From the NCBI GenBank assembly GCA_038323265.1, contig JBBQGT010000040.1, forward strand, positions 1 through 23,863: a DNA stretch of 23,863 nucleotides, in the 5' to 3' direction. The translations under genes and the position numbers were made by a program. The stretch is from PNKC01 sp038323265. Lineage in GTDB: Bacteria; Chloroflexota; Dehalococcoidia; Tepidiformales; Tepidiformaceae. How positions within the stretch are numbered: the first letter of the stretch is position 1; each line of letters begins with the position of its first letter. This document shows positions 8,916 through 15,812 of the stretch, piece by piece. The notes below the pieces were generated by a model that made no database searches, was not told where the DNA came from, and saw nothing but the letters and a program-made list of their open reading frames with translations.

Positions 8916-9785
8916 TCACGACCCGGCCGGGGCTGGACCCTTCCGGTAGAGTCCTTCCTGGGCGACGCTGGCGACGAGGGTGCCATCCTGGCGGTACATG
9001 TGGCCCCAGGTGAGCGCGCGGGCGTGGTGCGCCGCCGGGCTGTCCGTGACATACAACACCCAATCGTCGAAGCGGGGCGGGTGATGCCACCACATGGCGT
9101 GGTCGAGGCTGGCGGTCGCTCCGCCGGGCGTCCAGAGGCCGTAGGCTTGCGCCACGGTCGCGACCATTCCGCTATCACTCGTGTACGCCATCGCCGCCGC
9201 GTGGATCAGCGGGTCTTCAGGCAGTACGGATGATGGCTTCGCCCAGATCATGCGTCGCGGAAGGCCATCGGGACCCTTGAGTTCTGCTTCCGTGGAACCA
9301 GAACGGATATCGATCGGGTTGTTCCAGCGAGGCCGCCGCCGACCGGTCGCTTCGGCCGGCAGTTGGAGCGATTCCCACCACGACTTCTGACCTTCGGGGG
9401 CTGGCGCCTCCGGCATCGGGACCTGGTGCGAAATGCCTTCTTCGGGCGTCGTGAAACTGATCGAGGCCTCAAAGATCGTGTGCCCGCCCTGGATGGCGGT
9501 CACGCGGCGCGTCAAGAAGTTCCGCCCTTCGCGAATCCGTTCGACCATGTAGTCGATCGGCTCGATCGGCTTTCCAGCACGCAGGAAGTAGGCGTGCAGC
9601 GAGTGGATCGTCCCGCGATCGGTTGTGCGACCGGCAGCCATCACGGACTGCGCCAGCACAAGGCCGCCAAAGAGTCGTCCCTCCTGCTGGTCGACATCGC
9701 CGCGAAAGCGGTCGTAGTCAGTGGGGCGCACTTCCAACTGGCGGAGCATCTGCTTGAGGGCCTTTTCGGCTGCCTGGTCGGTCAT
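8916..9785 (-). CDS. Acyl-CoA thioesterase II, TesB-like
   Basis: A 289-residue double hot-dog acyl-CoA thioesterase, which hydrolyses acyl-CoA to fatty acid and CoA. The first hot-dog shows RLFGGLVLAQSVMAAGRT, HSLHAYFLRAG and the FLTRRVTAIQGG strand. The second shows AMAYTSDSG (Asp204), ATASLDHAMWWHH (225-235) and SVAQEGLYR (Gln276). These positions correspond to the Asp/Thr-or-Ser/Gln active site known for E. coli TesB. Length is normal for the family. The ribosome-binding site is weak (GCGAG). The luciferase-like gene downstream suggests a lipid or CoA-thioester degradation context. The 154 bases between this start and the divergent hydrolase hold both promoters. Confidence 0.93.
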   Translation of the reverse strand: MTDQAAEKALKQMLRQLEVRPTDYDRFRGDVDQQEGRLFGGLVLAQSVMAAGRTTDRGTIHSLHAYFLRAGKPIEPIDYMVERIREGRNFLTRRVTAIQGGHTIFEASISFTTPEEGISHQVPMPEAPAPEGQKSWWESLQLPAEATGRRRPRWNNPIDIRSGSTEAELKGPDGLPRRMIWAKPSSVLPEDPLIHAAAMAYTSDSGMVATVAQAYGLWTPGGATASLDHAMWWHHPPRFDDWVLYVTDSPAAHHARALTWGHMYRQDGTLVASVAQEGLYRKGPAPAGS

Positions 9786-9939
9786 CTGGGCTCGCTATCT
9801 GGCGTTCGGCGCGAGAAGTCGTCGCCTTACCGGTGTCTTGCCGTCGAGCATACGGTCGCATGTTCGCCCGGCCAAACCACGCGCCGCACAAACGAGCGCT
9901 CATCTACACTCGAAGCACCACCATTCGGGAGCGCTTGGA

Positions 9940-10767
9940 ATGACCAAAGGTTTCACAAGCATCAACGGCTACCCGTTGCGTTACAACCTCGAAGGCGAGG
10001 GGCCGCTGGCGATTTTCGGGCACGGCCTGATGGGCTCGATCGAACAGGTGACGCCCGCCGGACGGCAGCTCGACGCGCTGCTTAAACGCGTCCGCCTGCT
10101 GACTTACGACGCGCGCGGCCACGGCCACTCAGGTGGCCCCGAAGATTCCGCGGAGTATGGCTGGGAGCAGATGGGCCGCGACATGTCGGCGCTCATCGAT
10201 TTCGCGGGCGAGCCGCAAGCGATCATCGGCGGCGCTTCCATGGGCGCCGCAACCGCCCTCTGGGTGGCGCTCGAGCAGCCCGAAAAGGTCAAGGCGCTCG
10301 TCATCCTCATGCCGCCGCCGCTGGGCCACGAACCGATGCGCGAACCGGACGAAAAGCAGGAGATCGCGGTGCTCGACCTGATCGCAGCGGCCGTCCAGAA
10401 CTTCGGCATCGAAAAGACCGTGGAGATCGCGCGCAACTTCCCCGGCTTCGCAGCTTCCCCTGAAGAGGCCGATGAACGTGCGCGCTGGCTGCTCAGCCAG
10501 AACCCGCTAACGTTGCTCTACGCCATCCGCGGGCTGGTGGCCTCGCCGTTCCACGACCCGGAAGAATACCGGCGGATCAACGTCCCGACGATCGTCATCG
10601 CGCATGAGGGCGACGGCCTGCACCCATCCCGCGCGGCCCGCCTGCTGGCCGAAATGGTGCCGAACGCCATCCTCAAGATCGCGCCTCAGCCAGACTATTG
10701 GCAGCAGCATCCCGCCGAATTCCTCGAAGAGATGACTGTGTTCCTGGACTCCATCGAGCCCGACTGA
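9940..10767 (+). CDS. Alpha/beta hydrolase
   Basis: A 275-residue alpha/beta-fold hydrolase. The oxyanion-hole loop FGHGLMGS is at 26-33, the TYDARGHGHSG strand at 55-65, and the nucleophile elbow GGASMG puts Ser100 in place. Asp225 (HEGDGLHP) and His257 (YWQQHPAEF) sit where the acid and base of the triad are expected. A longer ORF opens upstream at 9721, but it overlaps the start of the divergent thioesterase gene and its extra 73 residues are low-complexity and Arg-rich. ATG 9940 has a GGAG eight bases upstream and begins the conserved fold, so I use it. The substrate is unknown; an ester, lactone or thioester is plausible. Confidence 0.88.
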   Translation: MTKGFTSINGYPLRYNLEGEGPLAIFGHGLMGSIEQVTPAGRQLDALLKRVRLLTYDARGHGHSGGPEDSAEYGWEQMGRDMSALIDFAGEPQAIIGGASMGAATALWVALEQPEKVKALVILMPPPLGHEPMREPDEKQEIAVLDLIAAAVQNFGIEKTVEIARNFPGFAASPEEADERARWLLSQNPLTLLYAIRGLVASPFHDPEEYRRINVPTIVIAHEGDGLHPSRAARLLAEMVPNAILKIAPQPDYWQQHPAEFLEEMTVFLDSIEPD

Positions 10768-10821
10768 TTGCGAGTAGCGACTGAACGCGGGCGCCTCAAG
10801 CCGGCGCGGCCGCTGCTTTCG

Positions 10822-10855
10822 CAAGTAATTGATAACCAGCATAAGCAGTTACTTG
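10822..10855. repeat. Inverted repeat upstream of and overlapping the dnaN -35
   Basis: The arms CAAGTAA (10822-10828) and TTACTTG (10849-10855) are perfect complements separated by 20 bases, and a smaller TAAC/GTTA pair lies inside. The right arm overlaps the first bases of the -35 element. It could be an operator for control of clamp synthesis. I see no clear DnaA box (TTATCCACA-like). Confidence 0.35.
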
Positions 10856-10881
10856 TTGCCTCCTCTTCTCATCCCTATAAT
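10853..10881 (+). promoter_or_regulatory. dnaN promoter
   Basis: TTGTTG (10853-10858), a 17-base spacer and a perfect TATAAT (10876-10881) make the best sigma-70-type promoter in the window. It would give a leader of about 20 bases before ATG 10909. Strong constitutive transcription independent of the upstream hydrolase gene is expected. Confidence 0.75.
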
Positions 10882-10908
10882 CCGCAGAACGGCATATACG
10901 GGTGAACT

Positions 10909-12039
10909 ATGAAAGTCCAAGTCCTCCAGGAAAATCTTCAGCGCGGTCTATCCATCGTTGGGCGGGCGGTGGCCACGCGCTCCACGCTTCCCATCACCGC
11001 GAACGTCCTCCTCGCCACCGATAAAGGCCGCTTGAAGCTCGCTGCCACCGACCTCGATATTTCGATTAGCAGTTGGGTTGGTGCGAAGATCGACGAAGAA
11101 GGCTCGACCACGGTGCCCTCGCGACTGATCAGCGATTTTGTCGCCTCGTTGCCGCAGGCCACGGTGCAACTCGAAATTGCCGACCGCAGCCGTCAGATGA
11201 AGCTCGAATGCGCCCGCAACGAGTCCACCATCAACGCCATGGACGCCGAGGATTTTCCGCGTGTGCCCGAAATTCGCGACGGCGTCAGCATTCAGCTCGA
11301 CCCCAAAGCCGTGCGCCGTGCGATCGAACGAGTGGAATTCGCCGCCGCCAGCGATGACTCGCGCCCGGTGCTCACCGGCGTTCATGTCAAGACCGATGGC
11401 ACCCGCCTGACCTTCGCCGCCGCCGACGGCTTCCGGCTGGCCGTGGCCGATGTCACACTTAGCAGTGCGCCCACAGAATCGATCGAAATAATCATCCCGG
11501 CGCGCGCTATGCGAGAGCTTGGCCGCCTGATCAGCGATGTCACCGAGCCTGTGGAGATGCGCGTCAACCCGCAGCGCACTCAGGTCCTCTTCGCCCTCAC
11601 TGACACCGAGATGGTCGCCCAGCTCATCCAGGGCACGTTCCCCAACTTCAGCCAGCTAATCCCCGCCGAGTTCACCACACAGTGCACGGTTGTCGTGGAC
11701 GAATTCAAGCGCGAAACGCGCATCGCGGCGATCTTTGCGCGCGACGGCAGCGGCATCATTCGCCTCCAGATCGCCGCCGGCGAAGGCGGTATGCCCGGTC
11801 AGCTGACGGTCAGCGCCCGCGCCGACGAGATCGGCGACAACGAAGGCAAGATCGACGCCGAAGTGAGTGGCGACGCGAATAAGATCGCCTTCAACAGCCG
11901 CTATCTGCAGGACGTACTCAACGTGCTCGGCGGCAAAGTCGCTCTGCAAATGACGAGCCCTTCAAGCCAGGGCGTCTTCCGCCCCATGGACGAAGCGGAT
12001 TACGTGCACGTGGTAATGCCCATGTTCGTACAATGGTGA
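10909..12039 (+). CDS. dnaN: DNA polymerase III subunit beta (sliding clamp)
   Basis: A 376-residue beta clamp of normal length. It forms the ring that tethers the replicative polymerase to DNA. All three clamp domains are visible: MKVQVLQENLQRGLSIVGRAV with TLPITANVLLATDKGRLKL (about 1-120), SRPVLTGVHV with FAAADGFRLAV (about 125-245), and a third ending YVHVVMPMFVQW, a version of the usual C-terminal VMPM tail. It is transcribed alone from its own strong promoter. The gene does not sit next to dnaA, recF or gyrB, its common neighbours. The ribosome-binding site is weak (GGGTG). The 71 bases to the convergent DUF1295 gene show no strong terminator. Confidence 0.97.
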   Translation: MKVQVLQENLQRGLSIVGRAVATRSTLPITANVLLATDKGRLKLAATDLDISISSWVGAKIDEEGSTTVPSRLISDFVASLPQATVQLEIADRSRQMKLECARNESTINAMDAEDFPRVPEIRDGVSIQLDPKAVRRAIERVEFAAASDDSRPVLTGVHVKTDGTRLTFAAADGFRLAVADVTLSSAPTESIEIIIPARAMRELGRLISDVTEPVEMRVNPQRTQVLFALTDTEMVAQLIQGTFPNFSQLIPAEFTTQCTVVVDEFKRETRIAAIFARDGSGIIRLQIAAGEGGMPGQLTVSARADEIGDNEGKIDAEVSGDANKIAFNSRYLQDVLNVLGGKVALQMTSPSSQGVFRPMDEADYVHVVMPMFVQW

Positions 12040-12110
12040 CCGCCTACCAATTGTATTTTTGAACCCGGGCAGGCGAAGCGTGATTCCTGCAGCTGACTGA
12101 CCGAAAGCGC

Positions 12111-12992
12111 CTAACGCGTCTTTCGAGGAGGCCGGGGCACGAGCACCGGCGTTTTGGCTCGATAGGTCTGGTACTCCGGCTCTCCTCCCCACCGTTTGTC
12201 CGCGCGACGTTCGAGCATTGGGACTCCGCTAATTCGGGTCAGCAGGACGAAGACGAATACCGGCGACACCATGGTCACCCACTGCCAGCCAGAGAGCGCC
12301 GGCGCTGAGATCAATGCGATCCCGACCCAGATGACGATCTCCCCGAAGTAGTTAGGGTGTCGCGACCATGCCCAAAGACCGCTGCGAATGAAACCCTTGC
12401 GATTATTCGGGTCCCTTCTGAACGCCTGTTTCTGAGAATCTGCAACGGCCTCTATGGCGAAGCCGACCGCCCACACGCCGATTCCCACGAACGCGATCCA
12501 TCCGAGCGACGCAGGTTTCGCGGTGGTTATCGCTGCTAGGCCTGCGCCGGCCGTGAGCAGGACCCAGAGGCCTTGGAGAGTCCAGGTCATGAGGAAGGTT
12601 GGGAGATGCCCCTTGATGGGATCAAAACGACGGTCGCCTCCTGCGCGGAGCACACGGAGGAAAAGGAACGAACCGAGCCGAGCCGCCCAGATAGTAACGA
12701 GTCCAGCGATGATTAGTGACCGCGGCTCCCAGTTGCCCACCGCAGTGACTCCCACGACGACGACGGTGATGTAGGTGATGCTGCCGGCGAGGTCGAAATA
12801 CCGCTCGGTCCGTGCTTTGTACGCGGGGATGAACGCCAGCCACTGGATGGCAAAGGCGATCAGGGCACAGAGCGCGAAGACGCGGATGCCGCCGACAGAC
12901 GCTCCATTCTGGCTACCGGCGAGCGCAACGAGAAATGCGGCTACCAGGATCCCTGCAGTAGCGGCGAGCGGTTGGACGTCGGTCTTCTTCAT
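12111..12992 (-). CDS. DUF1295 integral membrane protein (steroid 5-alpha-reductase-like)
   Basis: A 293-residue polytopic membrane protein with about seven hydrophobic segments. The C-terminal signature FRRDPNNRKGFIRSGLWAWS then RHPNYFGE (211-218) identifies DUF1295, which is related to steroid 5-alpha-reductases and isoprenylcysteine methyltransferases. Such enzymes reduce or methylate lipid-like substrates with a nicotinamide or SAM cofactor; the actual reaction here is unknown. Its ATG overlaps the stop of the upstream SRPBCC gene by four bases (12989-12992), so the pair is translationally coupled. DUF1295 genes are known neighbours of light-responsive MerR/LitR regulators in other bacteria, and this pair is divergent from such a regulator. 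Confidence 0.88.
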   Translation of the reverse strand: MKKTDVQPLAATAGILVAAFLVALAGSQNGASVGGIRVFALCALIAFAIQWLAFIPAYKARTERYFDLAGSITYITVVVVGVTAVGNWEPRSLIIAGLVTIWAARLGSFLFLRVLRAGGDRRFDPIKGHLPTFLMTWTLQGLWVLLTAGAGLAAITTAKPASLGWIAFVGIGVWAVGFAIEAVADSQKQAFRRDPNNRKGFIRSGLWAWSRHPNYFGEIVIWVGIALISAPALSGWQWVTMVSPVFVFVLLTRISGVPMLERRADKRWGGEPEYQTYRAKTPVLVPRPPRKTR

Positions 12993-13462
12993 TCACCTTC
13001 CCTCGGCGCGCCGAAAAGCTCGACGAGCGTGTGCCGGCGGAACGCGAAGATCTGTTTGACACGCCTTTTCACAAGCGTTCCTCCGAACAGTTCGCCTGCC
13101 ATACCCAGGGGCAGACCGTAATGGAGAACGTCCCGTACCTCGGTCCCGCCGTCCACTTCGCGGAAGTGATGCTGGTGGTGCCAGAAACGGTAAGGGCCGA
13201 AACGTTGCTCATCCACGAAGAGCCGGCGATCGACCACGTGCGTAATCTCGGTGACCCACGTGACCGGAATTCCGAGTGCAGGCTTCACCTGGTACGTCAC
13301 GATCATACCCTGATGCATCGCCTCCGGAACGTCCGAAGTGGGCACGAGATTGAGCCACGGCGGCGTCATGAGTTGCAGGTTACGAGGGTCCGAGAAGAAC
13401 TCCCAGGCCGTCTCGAGGTCGACGGGAAGCAACTGCGCTACCCCAAACCGGTGAAGACGCAT
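12989..13462 (-). CDS. SRPBCC-family (START-like) protein
   Basis: A 157-residue cytoplasmic protein of the SRPBCC/polyketide-cyclase-like superfamily. These have a helix-grip fold that holds hydrophobic ligands. Recognisable parts are VDLETAWEFFSDPRNLQLMTPPW at the N terminus (long helix and first strands), VTWVTEITHVVDRRLFVDEQ in the sheet, and the final long helix with RRVKQIFAFRRHTLVELF. The ligand is unknown. It overlaps the DUF1295 start by four bases. A GGGGGG run lies nine to ten bases before ATG 13462 and can act as the ribosome-binding site. Together with DUF1295 it may modify or carry a membrane lipid. Confidence 0.87.
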   Translation of the reverse strand: MRLHRFGVAQLLPVDLETAWEFFSDPRNLQLMTPPWLNLVPTSDVPEAMHQGMIVTYQVKPALGIPVTWVTEITHVVDRRLFVDEQRFGPYRFWHHQHHFREVDGGTEVRDVLHYGLPLGMAGELFGGTLVKRRVKQIFAFRRHTLVELFGAPREGE

Positions 13463-13474
13463 CGGTAGGCCCCC

Positions 13475-13648
13475 CTATTCAAAGCGACGGCCATGCCGAC
13501 GCGGTGCCCGGGATGCCAGAAGAGGAATCCGCCAGTCGAGGGCGCTGACAGCCTTCGTGCTGTCGACAAAGATGTCGACAGCATCGCCGTAACGGTGGCG
13601 AGCAAGAGTGCCACCAACGAGGGCGCGTCGGCTTCGGATGAGTTGCAT
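13475..13648 (-). CDS. Doubtful 57-residue ORF upstream of the SRPBCC gene
   Basis: An ATG at 13648 with AGAGGA five to six bases upstream opens 57 codons (MQLIRSRRALVGGTLARHRY...) and stops 12 bases before the SRPBCC start, an operon-like spacing. Only about 60 percent of codons end in G or C, lower than real genes here. A plus-strand ORF (13493-13687, with CPGC near its start) covers the same bases with higher GC at third positions but no ribosome-binding site. At most one is real, possibly neither. No homology is recognised. Confidence 0.2.
   Translation of the reverse strand: MQLIRSRRALVGGTLARHRYGDAVDIFVDSTKAVSALDWRIPLLASRAPRRHGRRFE
13558..13583. repeat. Perfect 11-bp-arm inverted repeat in the divergent regulator region
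   Basis: The arms TGCTGTCGACA (13558-13568) and TGTCGACAGCA (13573-13583) are exact complements around the centre AAGA. The repeat lies about 95 bases upstream of the SRPBCC start and about 195 bases upstream of the CarH-like start. There is no T-run on either side, so a terminator is unlikely. A dimer- or tetramer-binding operator is the simpler reading. Confidence 0.6.
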
Positions 13649-13739
13649 GTAATCCTCTTGGAGATATTTCGGACCGGCGCGCAGTAGCTTGGCTAACTAT
13701 GGACAGATCTTCGACGTTGCCGCGCCTTGTGTCAAGCGT

Positions 13740-13768
13740 TTGCCCAACTTCCGTCGAAGGTGTTATCT
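13740..13768 (+). promoter_or_regulatory. Candidate promoter of the CarH-like regulator
   Basis: TTGCCC (13740-13745), 17 bases and TTATCT (13763-13768) form a weak promoter. Its start point would fall at about 13775, next to ATG 13777, giving a leaderless or nearly leaderless mRNA. This fits the lack of a well-placed ribosome-binding site there. Confidence 0.35.
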
Positions 13769-13776
13769 TCCGAACG

Positions 13777-14658
13777 ATGCTTGTCAGGATCGGAACCCTC
13801 AGCGAACAGACCGGGATGTCGGCCGACGTACTTCGCTCCTGGGAGCGTCGCTACGGGCTGCTCACGCCTGGCCGCACGGCTGGAGGATTCCGCCTCTACA
13901 CCAACGACGATCTCCGCCGCGTGATGCTCATGAAGGACCTCATCGCTGCCGGCGTGTCCCCGGCGGAGGCAGCGCGGCAGGTACTGACGCTCGACAACAG
14001 CTCACCGGTCGAAGCGTCTCTAACCGGTCTTCTGCCGGCCGACGAGTGTCGGGTCGTGCTCGCCGAGGCGTTCCGCTCGTTCAGCGAAGCGTCGCTCGAG
14101 GGCGCCGTCGACCTGGTCCTCGCTCGGCTTGACCTGGACAGTGCGATCCGGGAGGTGTTCATTCCTTGCCTGAGGGACCTTGGCAGTGATTGGGCCGAGG
14201 GGCGTGTAACCATCGGACAGGAACACGTCGCGGTCAACGCCCTGCGTGGCCGCCTGATGGGCTTGAGCCGCGGCTGGGACCGGGGCCTCGGGCCGCGCGT
14301 CGTGCTTGCCTGCCCGCCGGGTGACCATCACGACATCTCCCTCGTGCTGTTCGGCCTCGCCCTCCATCAACGAGGCTGGCGGGTGACGTTCCTGGGCGCC
14401 GATACCCCGATTGAGACGGTTGCCGAGGTCTGCGAAGCACTCGCTCCCCGTTTGGTCGTGTTCTTTTCGGCCCAATGGGCGGAACGAACTACCCTGGCCT
14501 CCTCACTGGCGCAGTTCTCGTCGATATCCGCCGCAATCGCCGGCTCGACCGGCGAGGCGATCGCTGCGAAATCCGGACTGCGCTGGCTTTCGCATGACCC
14601 AGTCACGGAAGCTGAGTCGCTCACGCATGAGCTGGGAAGGCCGTGGGCCACTCCGTGA
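13777..14658 (+). CDS. MerR-type regulator with B12-binding domain, CarH/LitR photoreceptor class
   Basis: A 293-residue transcription factor. Residues 3-70 are a MerR helix-turn-helix (IGTLSEQTGMSADVLRSWER, then RYGLLTPGRTAGGFRLYT). Residues about 85-165 match the helical B12-cap domain, and 172-290 the cobalamin-binding Rossmann domain. In the CarH/LitR family, adenosylcobalamin holds a DNA-bound tetramer in the dark and light breaks it. The W-x9-EH cap motif is present (Trp139, Glu149, His150), and His185 in PPGDHHD sits exactly 46 residues after the Trp, as does His177 after Trp131 in Thermus CarH. The residue after the Trp is Ala140 where Thermus CarH has His132. An in-frame ATG at 13699 is possible, but its 26 extra residues precede the conserved fold; I prefer 13777. 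It probably controls the divergent DUF1295 pair and the rhodopsin. Confidence 0.9.
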   Translation: MLVRIGTLSEQTGMSADVLRSWERRYGLLTPGRTAGGFRLYTNDDLRRVMLMKDLIAAGVSPAEAARQVLTLDNSSPVEASLTGLLPADECRVVLAEAFRSFSEASLEGAVDLVLARLDLDSAIREVFIPCLRDLGSDWAEGRVTIGQEHVAVNALRGRLMGLSRGWDRGLGPRVVLACPPGDHHDISLVLFGLALHQRGWRVTFLGADTPIETVAEVCEALAPRLVVFFSAQWAERTTLASSLAQFSSISAAIAGSTGEAIAAKSGLRWLSHDPVTEAESLTHELGRPWATP

Positions 14659-14758
14659 GGCCATGCGGGCGGACACGCCTATGTTTGCTGGCATCGTCAT
14701 CGCACTGCCTGGTGCGAAGAGCTCAACCAAGATTGACGGGGAAGGTGGTCGCTGATCC

Positions 14759-14872
14759 ATGAGAACACTCGTCTTCGGCGAAAAGGACCCAAAGGGCACG
14801 AACCTCGTGCCATGGCTGCAGAGAATGTTACGGTCTCGGCAACGAGACGGAGACTGGAGGATAGGGAAATGA
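14759..14872 (+). CDS. Possible 37-residue leader ORF overlapping the heliorhodopsin start
   Basis: ATG 14759 opens 37 codons (MRTLVFGEKDPKGTNLVPWL...) whose TGA overlaps the heliorhodopsin ATG in the form ATGA (14869-14872). The product is basic, with many Arg and Lys. About 64 percent of codons end in G or C, a middling coding signal. Its own ribosome-binding site is weak. It could be a coupled leader peptide or a chance ORF, and it contains the hairpin at 14795-14811. Confidence 0.25.
   Translation: MRTLVFGEKDPKGTNLVPWLQRMLRSRQRDGDWRIGK
14795..14811. repeat. Perfect inverted repeat before the heliorhodopsin gene
   Basis: GGCACGA (14795-14801) and TCGTGCC (14805-14811) are exact complements around ACC. 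The element lies about 45 bases before the GGAGG of the rhodopsin gene. It can be read as an operator, for example for the CarH-like protein, or as an RNA hairpin in the leader. A TTGACG at 14733-14738 upstream could be a -35 element, but I find no good -10 to match it. Confidence 0.5.
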
Positions 14873-15633
14873 GTCACGAAGCTTCGGCGGCCGGCTTCGG
14901 GCGGCTCCGCCTCTACAACGGCGTCATGGCGGTGTTGCATCTGGCCCAAGGCGCCGCGATCTTGGCGCTCAGCAATGACTTTTCTCTTCCCGTACACGCG
15001 ACCTTTATGCAGGGCCCACCGGGCAGGGATCCGGCCACCCTGCGGAACGTGCTGGACCTTCCGATCGGTCCCGCGGTGGCTGCGTTCGTCTTCCTGTCGG
15101 CCGCTGCTCACGCGATTCTGGTGCTGCCTCGCGTCTTCGAGTGGTACTGCCGGAATCTCGCTCGCAATCGAAACGACGCGCGTTGGGTGGAGTACTCACT
15201 CAGCGCCTCGATCATGATCGTGCTGATCGCGATGCTCACCGGCATCGGCGACATCGCCGCACTGATTGCGCTGTTCGGCGTGAACGCTTCGATGATCCTG
15301 TTCGGCCTGGTCCAGGAGCACAGCGCCCGCCCCGGGGAGGGGAGCCTTCTGCCGTTTTGGCTGGGCTGCATTGCCGGCATAGTGCCGTGGGTCGCGATTG
15401 GGGTGTACTTCGTCAGCCCCGGCACGGCGGCTCAGCCCCCCGCGTTCGTCTACGGGATCTTCATCTCGCTCTTCGTGTTCTTCAACGCCTTCGCCCTCAA
15501 TATGTGGCTCCAATACCGGCGAGTAGGCCCATGGCGCGATTACCTTTTCGGCGAGCGGGTCTACATCCTCCTGAGTCTCACGGCGAAGTCGGCGCTAGCA
15601 TGGCAGGTGTTTTTCCCCACGCTTGTTGGCTGA
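14869..15633 (+). CDS. Heliorhodopsin
   Basis: A 254-residue seven-helix retinal protein. Heliorhodopsins are light sensors or signalling proteins, inverted in the membrane compared with type-1 rhodopsins. The helix-7 Schiff-base lysine is Lys240 in SLTAKSALAWQ. The helix-3 counterion is Glu108 in RWVEYSLSASIMI. His24 (VLHLAQ) and His81 (AAAHAIL) match the two conserved histidines of heliorhodopsin 48C12 (its His23, His80, Glu107, Lys241). Length is typical. I chose ATG 14869 because GGAGG (14856-14860) lies eight bases before it; the in-frame ATG at 14812 adds 19 polar residues. It lies 210 bases after the CarH-like regulator on the same strand. No retinal or carotenoid synthesis gene is in the window. 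A GC-rich stem with CCGGC/GCCGG arms follows at 15646-15660 without a T-run. Confidence 0.95.
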   Translation: MSHEASAAGFGRLRLYNGVMAVLHLAQGAAILALSNDFSLPVHATFMQGPPGRDPATLRNVLDLPIGPAVAAFVFLSAAAHAILVLPRVFEWYCRNLARNRNDARWVEYSLSASIMIVLIAMLTGIGDIAALIALFGVNASMILFGLVQEHSARPGEGSLLPFWLGCIAGIVPWVAIGVYFVSPGTAAQPPAFVYGIFISLFVFFNAFALNMWLQYRRVGPWRDYLFGERVYILLSLTAKSALAWQVFFPTLVG

Positions 15634-15735
15634 GTGGAACCCGCCCCGGCCAAGCGCCGGCGGCTACCACCTCCGATGCGGCCGCTTTCGCTGGTTTCGA
15701 TTAAGTGCAAAAGGAAGACAGGGGGAGTAACCCGT

Positions 15736-15806
15736 CACGGGGCCGTCCCGTGGCCTTCCGGGTCGTCAACACGCCCAAGGGACGCAGCGTCCGGAGAGGC
15801 TAAACT
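15736..15806 (+). promoter_or_regulatory. Two palindromes and a -10-like element before the acyltransferase
   Basis: Two short perfect inverted repeats lie here: CACGGG/CCCGTG (15736-15741 and 15747-15752), and GGACGC/GCGTCC around one A (15780-15792). A TAAACT (15801-15806) lies six bases before ATG 15813 and could be a -10 that yields a leaderless mRNA; no good -35 is seen. The second palindrome would then fall in the promoter spacer. Confidence 0.3.
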
Positions 15807-15812
15807 CCCCCA

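Noticed and set aside
9363..10085. Plus-strand ORF over the thioesterase and hydrolase starts
   Set aside because: It crosses two convincing genes in other frames and shows no family features.
10800..10908. Replication origin next to dnaN
   Set aside because: I found no DnaA-box cluster or AT-rich unwinding region, and dnaA is absent.
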